Shown here: positions 48,601 to 61,000 of the stretch, piece after piece
Layout of the letters: each line of letters begins with the position of its first letter
Numbering within the stretch: the stretch's first letter is position 1
From: Aplectana chamaeleonis
Lineage: Eukaryota; Nematoda; Chromadorea; Rhabditida; Cosmocercidae
Length of the DNA stretch: 64,000 nt
Reading direction: 5' to 3'
Assembly (NCBI GenBank): GCA_029168955.1
Contig: JAPDOI010000009.1
Coordinates: forward strand, 4,333,001-4,397,000
Position numbers and translations under genes: made by a program
The notes under the pieces: model-generated
What the model was told of the DNA's origin: nothing
Seen by the model: only the letters and a program-made list of their open reading frames with translations
Databases searched by the model: none

Positions 48601-51600
48601 TGGTTTTTGATGCAGTACAATTAGATTAGCGTTCTAGTACATGGGCTGGGCAAGAGTCCATCGGTCTCCGCAATCTCAGTTCTATCGGCTTTGCACACCT
48701 ACAAATCGTCGCTCCAATTTTTTTCTCAAATCCCAAAGCACTCTTTGCTATTGCACTTCGTACTCCTGGATAAGCTCCTCCACCTTTCGAAACACTCTCC
48801 TTAGGAGCCCTTGCAGCACACATTCAACGACAATGCACACCTGCACACCTATTTCCAAACTTCTAGGCACTTTTTGCCCTTGTAAGCGCAGATCCCCAGA
48901 AGCTCCCGCCCACATTTCTCGGGACATTGAAGACATGCCCTCGGAAGTCTCCTCACAGACTTCCAGCCTAATTCACCCACAATTTTTTTTCTCGGGAATT
49001 TCAAAGCATCTTCTTTTCGCCGCTGTGCGCTTTCCCTGTCGAAGCCCCGCCCACATTTCGGAACATTGAAAACTTGCTCTCGAAGCCCACAAAGACTTCC
49101 AGCCTGATTACCCACACACTTCTTTCTTCGAATTTCAAAGCACTTTTTCGCCACGATGTGCGCACCTCCTGTCGAAGCCCCGCCCACATTTCGAAAATTG
49201 AAAACTTGCCCCCGAAGCCCCTCAACAGACTTCCAGCCTAATTACCCACACTTTTTCGGAATTTAAAGAGCACTTTTCGCCGCTGCGCGCACTCCTGTCG
49301 AAGCCCCGCCCACATTTCTGAACATTGAAAACTTGCTCTCGAAGCCCTCAAAGACTTCCAGCCTGATTACCCACACTTTTTCGAGTTTCACAGCACTTTT
49401 TTGCCGCTGAGCGCACTCCTGTCGAAGCCCCGCCCACTTCCGATCACTTTCCTTTCACGCCTTTAGAGCTTCCTACTTGTTTCCTCAAAGCTACCCACCC
49501 AGCTGAATCCCTACACACCTTCCACAACATTCTGCACATGTCTTCATCAACCGACTGTCAACACCCGTTTTCATTGTAAGTATTATTGTTATTCTTGCTA
49601 ATAACCAGTGTAAACAACGCAGGTTATGATAAAAGGTGTACATACAGGGAGACATAAGGAACCCAGAACCATACAGTGGAAAGAAAGAAAAATAAAGAAA
49701 ACATAAAAAGCGAGATGACACGGAAACTGCAGCAGAAATAATCGAGATTCAGGCGTGAAATTGAATGTGTCCTCGCCGCTACATACCATGCAATCTCCCT
49801 CACGTCTGCGCGCGGTTGGTCCTAAAGTTGCGCGGTTTCTGCCCGCTTTGCAAAGTTGCGCGCGGTCCGAACGGTAAGAGGTGGGAGCCGTGAAAAGGAC
49901 AAGAGCGGTCGGAACGCTCGCAACTTTTCAAGATCGTACTGACCGCGTGCTTTGCGCGCGGTCAGCCCTATTCGGTTTTTTGCGAGCGGTCGAAACGGTT
50001 CTTGCGCGCGGTCGGTACTAAGGGCGAAAACTTGCGCGCGGTCATGCCTATTTTCTGTCCGAGAATATTTCGAGAAGACTACTTCTTTAATAGGGAAAAT
50101 CAGACGCACGTGTTCTGCTTTTGATCCTCATCGTCATCGGCGCCGTCCCGTTTCATGGAGTGAACATGGATAAGTTCGTTCAGCTCGTCGGCTGCATAGC
50201 TTTCTTCGAACATTTCCGTGATGAACTGCAAATTTCTACACTATTTTTGAACCTATGCAAAACTTGAGGTAACCTCTGGGGAAATTCTAGTAAGCTTTTG
50301 ATTTCGGTTATCACAGCAATGAGCGGTCGCTTTTTTGTCGAAACTTCCTTACCACCGGTTATATTTCACCGAGGCCTACCGCTCCGCTGCTGGTGATAAT
50401 CGAAATCGAAGCTTACAAGGAATTCCTCAGAGTTTGTTTCTAAAGTGCATTAGTACATTGATTCGTTTCGTGTCCTCTTCCTCCGTCTCATTGGTTACCG
50501 AGAGCTTGGCAATGACGTGATCAGCAGGGTTGTGTGACTCTGGGACGCGCAGTGATTGACGCCCGAGGCTGAAAAGTGCCCATAAGGCTGAAAAGAATTT
50601 CCTAACGAGCTACGCAAAAAAATAGCTCCAGAATTAACTCTCCCCGTCATACCACTTTTACCGCTATGAAGGCCTGGATTTGCAGTTGAAATCATATTTC
50701 CTTTTTATGGTTTTTCAAACGCTGTTTGCACAATAAGTTACTGATTCTCACCCTATATGTTGCCGCTGTTTTCCGTCGGGTGAAAAGTCGTACAGAAATA
50801 CGTACTTTGACCGCGTAGGCGGACATTCGCATTCGAGCGCTCCTAGGATCCATTCTTAGAGAGAAGGAACGAACCCTGCGAAAAATCCGATGAGATCCTT
50901 GACTTTGCCAAAGTAAGCTGGTTTGCCGAGAGCCATGAAGCACACTCTAAATTAAAACATAGCAGGGACTGAGCACTCTTTCTTCTAGAGCACCGTCCAC
51001 AGAGAGCAATACGAGCCACATCCGTCGCTAAGGTGGGCTTGCTTTGAGATTAAATATTGATTATAGCTGATAAGAGCTATCTTAACTTTCTCCTATCAGT
51101 AATCAATATTTCGTCTTTGATAGTTTTAGCCCTACCGACTGATGCCACTTGTTACTAGCTATGGACGATCTCAGAAGTCTAGGGCAGACCATAGACCGGG
51201 ATCATACTTCCCGCGACCAGCGACAACGACAGTGCATCTCAGGCACATCGACTTTTGGTAGATATTTATGGCAAACATTGAGAGGTGTTGCTCATCGCTG
51301 GAAGTATGATCCCTGCTATAGCGAAATTGATCAATTAACACAACAGCGCATCATATGGTAGCGCCTCGACGCGATGCCTATCTGCTCATCCCCTACATGC
51401 CCTATCGTCAAATTTAGAAAGATCTGCCCACCTGTCAAACATGTTAAATATAGTACTGCCGGGCTGGTGGATCACGGTGACAACAGTTTTTCCTTTCTTC
51501 GCCATCAATTGGAGTGCAATAACAACCTAATTGTGATAACGCTTTTTCCTATATGCAAGCTCGAATTCTACGATAAAGAAACATAATGTTTCCGATGTTT

Positions 51601-54600
51601 TGCTAACAAGGGAAGTGTTTAGAATGGCAAACGCATCTGCGGAAACGACAAGTATCGGGCTGTTGCCATCTGGACACCCTTGCACAAACGTACAACCATC
51701 AAATCCGATTCTTCAGTACAAAAATGTGAAGAAAAACAGCCTGTTCCAATCCGCCATAAATTGTTATCAGCAGGTTCTAAGTCGTCAAGGTATCCTACAC
51801 TACTACTACTGTGTACGTTTCTGCAAGGGTGTCCATTTAGAATCACCCGTAGTATCGTTAGTATCTTTTGTGGCTCAATCCTACTATATATATTTTGGTA
51901 AATTTGTGTGTGCGTGTGTGTGTTTATGTATGTGTGCGTTTCTCTGTGTGTTTGTTTGACCGTTTATTCGGCTTGACTTTCAAGACGGGCTACCTTACGG
52001 GTACGTGGCTCAAGAGCGCGCAGAACGCCGTAGAAAGTGTGTGGACCCAAGCGGAAGTGCGCAGGACGCCGTATAAAGTGTGCGGACCCGAGGAGAGGCG
52101 CCGGACGCCGTAGAAAGTGTGCGGGACCCGAGTGGAGAGCAAGTTGACGCCGTAGAAAGTGTAATAAGGACCCGAGTAAGATGCCGGACGCCGTAGAAAG
52201 TGTGCGTGACCCGAGTGAGAGTGCGCCGGACGCCGTAGAAAGTGTGCGGACTCGAGGAGAGTGCGCCGGACGCCGTAGAAAGTGTGTGGACCCGAGTGAG
52301 AGCGCCGGACGCCGTAGAAAGTGTGCGGGACCCGAGTGAGAGTGCGCCGGACGCCGTAGAAAGTGTGCGGGACCCGAGGAGAGTGCGCCGGACGCCGTAG
52401 AAATTGTGCGGGACCCGAGTGAGAGGCGCCGACGCCGTAGAAAGTGTGCGGGACCCGGGAGTGAGAGTGATATGCCGGACGCCGTAGAAAGTGTGCGGAA
52501 CCCGAGGAGGAGTGCCGGCCGCCGTAGAAAGTGTGCGGGAACCAAGTGCGGAGAGCGCCGGTCGCCGTAGAAAGTGTGTGGACCCAAGTGGAGTGCTAGG
52601 GCGCCGCATAAAATGTGTGAGACCCGAGGGAGATCGCGCCGTAGGAAGCGTGTGTGAGACCCAAAAGGAAGCGTTGGACGCCGCAGAAAACGTGTGTGGA
52701 GACTCAAGAGAGAGAGAGAGCGCATTACTTCAGAATCACTATGTGCGTCTAAAAGAGAGCGTACACCACTCCTTTCTTCAGGTCCCCTACCCCTTCACCA
52801 CTCAATTCAACTGCTTAGCTGTTTATATGCACTAACTTTTCTAAATCCGGGCTTATATACGATGAAAAATAAGAGTTAATCAAAATCTGCATCCATGAAA
52901 CACAAAACATCATTCTACTTCATTTGGCAAAAAAAGTAGCAGGGGGTCGGTTGATCATGAAAACGTTTAGTAAATTCCAACAGCGGTTGTCCTTATCATG
53001 ACAAAATTGAGATAGTCAGAGGCCAGTTCAGGATCTTATAAAACGGAAGAACGACCGGTGTGTCACGTTACAGATAAGGAGGTAAACGGGCGTAGCAAGG
53101 TTTGGAATGCTTTGTGATTTCCCATGGTTTAAGTGTTGCCGCCTAAAACCAGCTTAAGTGGGCCGGCGCAGGAAGAAAGAAAGCACCGAGTTATTTGCCT
53201 TACCCACACTACAATATGCCGGCGAAGCCGGGGGCCAGCGGCAGAGAGGCCGGCGTCAGCCGGCCGACGCCGCTGGTAGTAAAAATAGGCAGTATCCCGA
53301 CCCGAGTTGCAGTTTCAAAGAAGTTATAAGCATTTCCAAGCTTTGCGAAAAGGCAAGGGTATGTAAAGTTTGCCCGAATGAGAATGGCGGCCCATGCGGC
53401 CGGCGTGCTTGGCAGGCGGCCGTCGCATGTGCCGCCCTCGGACGAGTGGTGGATTTCAACGACGGCCGTCACCTCTCCCACCGTCTGCAGATCTGATTGA
53501 TCGGCGCAGTGCTTGCTGCCAGTCGATGTCGGCCCCGTTCGTAGTCGATTGCGGTGGGGACTTTTCGCATGCGCTTCCGAGAGCGGCGAACGCGACGGCC
53601 GCCTGCCAAGCACGCCGGCCGCATAGGCCGCCATTCTCATTCGGACGCACCTTAGAGTTCGCATAATAATTTCAGTCTGATAAATGGACGGGGTCCGACG
53701 GTAGATCACAACGCACAAATCGAAACCCCATTCTAGTGAGGCTGCCAACTCCGCACGGCCAGCCGCCTGGTCCAAGCGTCAGACAAAATCGAAAACGGAA
53801 ACCTTAATACCATCAGGTATTTTTTTGAGAGTTTAGGAAACTTTTCCCGAATTGTGCTCAAAACTGGTATGTAGGGGTATCTAGGGTGGTGAACACGAAT
53901 TAGGAGTCCATTTTTGAAAATTCTGAAGTTTACGGTAGATTACGGTAAGTACCATGTCGTTAGGGGGGGGGGCGAAACCTACCTAAGTATTTCGAAAATC
54001 GATGAACGGACGTCAAATTCGTATTTTTCAACGCGAATAACCTACGCATACAAATTTTGAGTAAATTCTGAGGCTTTGATCAAACTACCGTATACCCACC
54101 GTAATCTACCGTAACCTGCCAAAAGTCGATAAACGGACTCCAGATTCGTTTCGAGCTCTCTAAACGAATCCTAGAGAAACATTTGGAGCCATTCCTACCG
54201 TAACGTTACGGAAATCGGAAGTCGCGATTTGCTATTAGATTTACGCCCGATGGGAAGCTTTGAAAGAATCCAGTCAAAACTTCGGAAAATCGCGAAGTAA
54301 ACCCCGATTCGTGATCAGCGCCCCAAACAACCCCCTTGAAAGTATTTGAATCCAAATCTGGAACATTTTCTGAAACGCTTCGAGAGCCCTCTAATTGCTA
54401 TAAATATACGCCCAACCGAAAATCCGTCAAACTGAAGTCCAAAGCGCTATCAGTCTGGACAAAGTTTGGAAAATGTGTCTTAACCCAAACTTTGCTCAGG
54501 GTGGCAGTTTTGGGCGCTGGACACATTTATGAGGTCCGTTTCCGGATTTTCCGAAGACTGATGCGCTTTTTGGAAGGTACAAAAAGCTCAAAAAACGACC

Positions 54601-57600
54601 TTTTTGAGCTTGTAACTTCTTGAAACCTGCAGCTCGGGGCGGGATAGTGCGCAGTTTTACTATTGAGCCACAAGAGATACCAACGATACTAGTCTTTTTT
54701 GCAGAAGCCTTTACCACTCTCAACACTTCCCTTGTAAGGAGCAATCGTAAGCGTTTTGACCGCAAATTACCTGATGGGCCATAAATGCGTCGAGGCCAGT
54801 TGTGGGCTCATCGCAGAACAATATAGCAGGATCAGTCAATACCTAAATTTTCGGATTTCGTTCGTTCGAATTTTTTTTTGAAAAAATTAAACAAAAAGAA
54901 AATTTTTAACAAATTTCGAAAAAATTACGAAATTTCAAACAAGTTTTGAAAAAAATCGATATTTCGACTAGTTTCGAAATTCGTTTGTATTTGTGGCGAA
55001 ATTTCGGGTTGAAGTAATTGGCTGAGCTTATAAAATTTGAAATCAGCGCCACGCTTGTCAAGGAAGGCCTGCACCGAGGTCAATTCGTAATTTATGGTAC
55101 AACAGAACACATATTGTCGGCATGGATCCCGAAGAGACTTCGCGTTCACTGTTGAAGGTTGGCGCAAACTCGGTGCCTTGTGCTATAACATAGGTGCACC
55201 GAGTTTGCGCCAACCTCCAATGGGGAATGCAAAGTCTCTTCAGGATCCATGCCGATGTTATGTAGCTCCAAATTCACTTCTTGAAGTTTAGATTGAGTCC
55301 GACTATGATGTTCTTTTCAAGTTTGTCGAACAGTATTACCATTTTGGTGAGCGCCACTGAATTCACGCAAAGTGTTTATATTTTGAGGAATCAACCGAAT
55401 TACCACATTATCGATTAAAACGGTTCTGTGTCGATTGCAATAGTTGACGATTACATAACGAATACTTTCTTCAAAGCGTAACCATTCTACACACAGAAGG
55501 ACGCTCCTTGACTATTCAAGGTAATAGGGATTGAAAGCCTCTCTTTCGACATACCTCGCTAGCAAAAGCCAGTCTTTTCTTCTCGCCGACCGATATACCT
55601 TTACTTCTGTTCGGTATACCAATCAGTGTGTCCTGACATTCTGCAAGGTCCATATCCTTAATTACTTCTTCAACCTTATCCATCTTTTGTTGGTATGTGT
55701 ACTGTCGTCCCATGCGTAGCAGGGCCTTGAAAACATCAAATCGTTATATATGTATGTGCTGACCTCGCTGAGTTTTGTTGTGAAAAAGCCATTCCTATTC
55801 GATACTTCTCCCTACCGAATATTTTAGCTGTTCCTTAACCGTCAGTGTGCCACAGAATAAATCAATTTGCTGAACATATGCTGACATTTTCCTCATTTCC
55901 AGCTTCGTCATGACTTTTCCGTTCACCATCACAACTCCTTTGCTCTGCAACAAGTGGCTTTCTTCCAATCACAACCGAAGGTAGAACCTATTTTCCTGAC
56001 CTCCACCGCCTTAGAGCTTTGAAAGGCTAATATATTCATCAGAGTCGTTTTTCCTGCTCCGCTGCCACCCATTATTGCCAGAACTTCTTGTGGGAGTGCG
56101 ATGCCGGATACTGAAGCGAAAGAGTCTTCGAAGGTTAGATCCCCGAAGTTTTGTAAATAGTACTGACCTTTGTGAAGAACCTTCCTCGTTCTGTGCTTTT
56201 TGCCTTTGCCAATTATCGGCACGCTTGCTTCGATGTCCATCCATGTCAGAAATTTCTCTTCGTCTGGAAATGTGGTAAAAAAATTTCGATAGGTTGTGCC
56301 TTGACCTACATTTCACCTACTCTGCCGATGAGTAGTTATCCTGCGTTTCCGAGTCTTTTTTTCAGTCGATTGCGTGCGTCCGCGCGCGTTATCTGCGTGT
56401 CCCTCTCCCCCCACGCTTTCTCACTCTCTCTCCCTTTGCTCCGTACATGCATGCTCAGAAACAAAATATATTTGGCTCCGAACCAGAGGACAGATCACTT
56501 CTACAAAAAGCGGAGATGCCCATGGTTTCGGAGGCATCTAGCCTAATTTTGGTGTCAGAATTTCACAAAACTACGGAATTTTCAGCCTGAAGCCCCATTC
56601 ATAGCTGGTGGCTTCGACTCCAAGTCGAAGCGACCAACAATACTGCCGCGATCTGAAAGCGATTTGAAATCGCCCCGTCCAGCGATTTCAAATCGCTCGG
56701 GCGGACGTAATTTCGCGTGAATTAGACGGACAATTGCGGACCACGCCGCAGGAATAAAAAAACGCATTTTCTCGGCATTTCTACTTACTTTTTTGTGAGA
56801 TTGTTGCCCTTACCTTCTTAATACAAAAGTTTTGCATAGTTTTCAAACAAATAATGGTTCCAAGGAACGATGGGGTGGAATTTGCTTGAGCGAAAACTTA
56901 AAACTACGACTAAAGTTACTAATTGCTAGAAGCTCTGCATGAAATGTGATTTCTCGGTATCCTTATTATATTTTCTCATCTCTATCATCGTGAATGTGTC
57001 ATAGTATACGTTTTTCCCTTTCATATGCCGTCTTTCATGTTGGTAAACCATGACGTGTGCAATTTCGCGCCACATACGCAAGGTTGTGACGAAAGATTGC
57101 GGACTAGTCGCTTCGACTAGACGAATCGCCTCCGTCATGGAAGCGACGCGATTAGTCGAAGCGACCTAACAAAATCAAGCAGGTCGCTTCGACCAGCTAT
57201 GAAATACCCCACTCGCTCGGCGATCGCGACTGAAACTGCAAACTGTTCCAAACCGTTGCGGCTCAGTACAAGATCTGTTAGCGCGATGGGTTCTGTAACT
57301 GTTGGCAGTGCCGAGACTAGTCAAAGCGACCTGCTATGAATGAGCCTTTAGTTGGTGAAAATTTACGGAAATTCTCGTTCAATCACCTGTATACACTACG
57401 CAATCTCTCGCCTAGATTGTAGAAAAGGGGTTCTTTTTCTGCCACGATTAATCCGTTCTATTCTCATCCGTGCCAGAAAAGCGATCCCAGCTGCGACCTA
57501 CCGTATGGTCATTTTCCCCAACGTCTCACAGTAAATCCAGAATTATCATTGTCAAGGCGTTCCAGAAAAGCATAGAAATCCCGGGTTTCAATGAACTGTC

Positions 57601-57966
57601 GCTGAAATCCGGCTCTCCTCTTTCCATGGGATGAGAGGGCTCGACCGGCCGCTCCCTCCTGGCTATCATCTGGCAGAGTGTGCATTGTGGGCGCGATGTA
57701 TGATTCGCAAGTAATTAAGAACTACATTACCGCTAGTAGGATTTGGTCAGAAAGCGCGCGAGGACGCGTTTTCGCATATTTTTCCTCTTTTTTGAATAAC
57801 TCGCTTCAAATTCAACTTCGTGCGAAACTAGGGTGATATTCATGTTCGAGTGTTGAGGGTTATCCAATGGTATGTCCACTGTCGTTTTGTTGTGAACTAT
57901 GGAAGTTTCGCAATCAACCAGCTCTCAATATATGGTAGACAGAGGGAAACGCAGAGAGAAAGAGAG

Positions 57967-58013
<47 letters not shown>

Positions 58014-61000
58014 GACGGAAGCGCCCCCTTCGTCACGGGCATAGGCGCTCTCTACACACGGAGGGAGGAGTTTTCCCTTCTTTTCAGTTCGAAACGTAAC
58101 GCTACTCAATTCAAGCGGTGCTCCCGAGTGGAATGAGAGCCGCAAATGGTGAAACAACTCCTCCTTCGGTGTGTGGAGAGCCCCTATCCCTTCGCCACGG
58201 TACCGTATTTACAAACCTGACTGAATGCAGAACTTCAGTAGTTTTCGACAAGACCCTCTCAAGGGCTTCACCATAGGGTAGCCTCAACTCCAGGATCATA
58301 AAATACCGCCATAGTTTCGCTCAAAATTGAGTTTGAAGAGTTATTCAAAAAAGGTCGAGGACTGAAGAACGCGACACCGCGCGCTTTCTGGCCAAATCCA
58401 ACGAATGGTTTTGTACCTTTATTCAGTAACGGCTGTTTCTCTAGGTCTTCATCGCTTTGACTTGCTGATTGGTGAACCTGGAAAAAGCGAAATTCCGTGG
58501 TGCAAAAATATGTTGAGGAGTGTACCCGTCTCATTCCATGGACGAGAAATCAAGGCAGTTTTTTTCGCTGTCTTTACCATTGATGGCGCATCTGCATTGC
58601 TCTGTAATAGCAGCAAACAATACATATGACAACCCAACAATCTCTTCAGATCATGAAAACATATCGCTCACCAACGACACATTCGTGTTGGAGGCCTCCT
58701 GGGTGAGCGTCTGGAAATAGAATGGGCTAGTCTCAGTGATTAGGTTCGGGAAGATCAACTGTGTTCGTTATCCTTATTGCGTACGACTAAGCACAATTTC
58801 TTACTATACGAACGGCTGTAGCGTTTACGGGGCTTTCGTTTTGAAGCCAACGATCGCGATAGAAAAAGTTACTGAGCAAATCACCAAAGCAGTTTCGCTC
58901 GGAAACTGCTGTAGATTATTGTTCGGGTAGCCATGAAAGAGATAGATGCGGAACCTCGGAAGGCTGCGCTGCGTAGTGTGCGCCCACAAGAAATGTGGGG
59001 ATTGATCGGTATACGCAACAGGCGCGCGAACTGCTGGGTGGTCCGCATCTAGGCACTATCCTAGACGGGGGGGGGCACTCAGGATTCAAGTCAGAAATCA
59101 AGTGATCCACTGTTCGGTAACAGCAATATCAAGCATTTTTCATCAGGTTTTTTGTTCATTTCTATGAGAAAATCTTGGGTGGCCTCCCCTCTAGGATGGA
59201 GCCCGCAGCTATTGCTTTCGCGGCTACACCAACCATATGGAGGTTCCGCGCCCAAAAATATGCTAGTGTCGGCTCAGGCAGAAAATATTAACTCAACCTG
59301 TCACTTTTTGGGTGCAATTCAGTGCAAATCGTAGTAACCGGTTGTGCCCACGACAAGTTTTGGGGGCGGAGCTAGGTTTTCACCACCTGGTCAGCCCAAT
59401 CGAGAATCGAAAGGCAGTTCCTTATGACCCAGGCAACCTCTAGCCATGGCACATTGAATCCTCAATCAAACCCGCGCCGTATACGGCACGCAGACTTACA
59501 TAGAGTAACAGCGCCGCCGCCTGGAGTGACCATTTGCACTCGCTCAAGCACTTGCACTCGCTCAAGTCCTTGGATCATGAAAGCGAGGGGTTCCCATGTC
59601 AATCGATAGGGCATGGGAGGGACACACTCTGGATCTCTACCCATAGCTCAATTTTTGTGAGAGGGCCCACACTCTTGCCGGGTAATGGACCCGAATTAGA
59701 CCCTAGGTAATCGATAGACCGCATCCAAGTAGAGGAGGGGCAGAACCGGGCGCGTTGACACGTCATCACTGACCTGAGCACCCTCGCACCTCGGCGTCAC
59801 TGGCCCCCTCTTCTATGCTATTGGTTAGTGACTATGACGTTGCCCAGTTGGGTTCCCATTTCTGCCCGAGGGAGTTATTAGAATCATATTCCGTGCACAG
59901 GTGCACAACCCCGCTTCAAAAATCGAGGCATATGCTGTTTACCGTCGAAGATCATTGAAGAGAACAGCCAGAAGTGAAGCCAAGATTAAACAAACAAAAC
60001 AATTTAGTCATCGATTCAACCCCGGTTTCGAGCCAGCTGATGAGCTTGACTTGGGAAATCATCGATGCAGCTCATGGAGGGTAGGCTCGTAATCCTCAAA
60101 GAGGTTGCAAAGCTGAGGCTGTTGATTCACCCAAACCTGCACTTTTTTCTCGATCTTCCATGTAGGATCTAATACTACGAATCCAGAAAGGTTTTAGTGG
60201 AGAAAGGATGACAACCATATGCTATCGTGATCACTGTCCCTAACACATCAATGATAGTGGTATTAGATATATGTAGTAAACTCCAAATACCGAGCGGTGC
60301 CGATTGTCACAAGGGCATAAAATGACAATACCAGTTGCATTTTTATATCAGACCGACAGACTTGGACTCCCATATTCAGATAAAAATTTGCAAAGCATTT
60401 TATGGCTTTGTGGCATTCGGCACCGCTCGGTATTTTTCTTCAAGTATCGGACATATGATATCTACCGTATTTCCTGCTATTGGATGCCCCCTCTATTTAA
60501 CCCCCTCGCTCTAATTTGACCCTCCCCCTTTTTTTTGACGGATGTCGAAAAATGGTACACCGGGTGTTCAATTACAGGAAATACGGCATGTAGGTTTTCA
60601 TTCACTTTTCTGAATAAATCTTGAGTGCCCTGCAATGGGTGTGGAAAAGTCAATGAAAATATAATGAAAAATTCACCGACGCTCGGGTACGTGCGAAGCC
60701 AGCTCAGGAAATCCCGATTGTCACCTAGAACCTACAACTCCTTCCTGTTGTGACATGGAGGGCAAACTAACCTCCCATTGTCACCTCGAAGCCAAAATTC
60801 ATCACATTTTCTTGTGTCTGTTGTGACTTGGAGGTGACGGAGCATATTTCGCTACGTTTTGTACTTTCTGTTGTGGTGTGACGGGACAAGCCAATCGCAG
60901 ACGTCTTGCTGCGTCACAAGGGGTCTGCAGAGTCCAAGTTGCAGCGTTGCTCGCAGCGACGAGCAACGCTGGGTGATGCAATATCGATCACTTTCAGCGA

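Noticed and set aside
51964..52725. 253-codon open frame on the minus strand
   Set aside because: It is an exact readout of the minisatellite; the peptide is a drifting low-complexity repeat and the region is intronic.
53158..53775. Long overlapping frames in GC-rich DNA
   Set aside because: They are explained by the GC-rich foldback element 53373-53646, where few stop codons occur by composition.
57897..58157. Ser/Leu and Arg/Glu repeat-rich frames
   Set aside because: They are translations of the (GA)n microsatellite.
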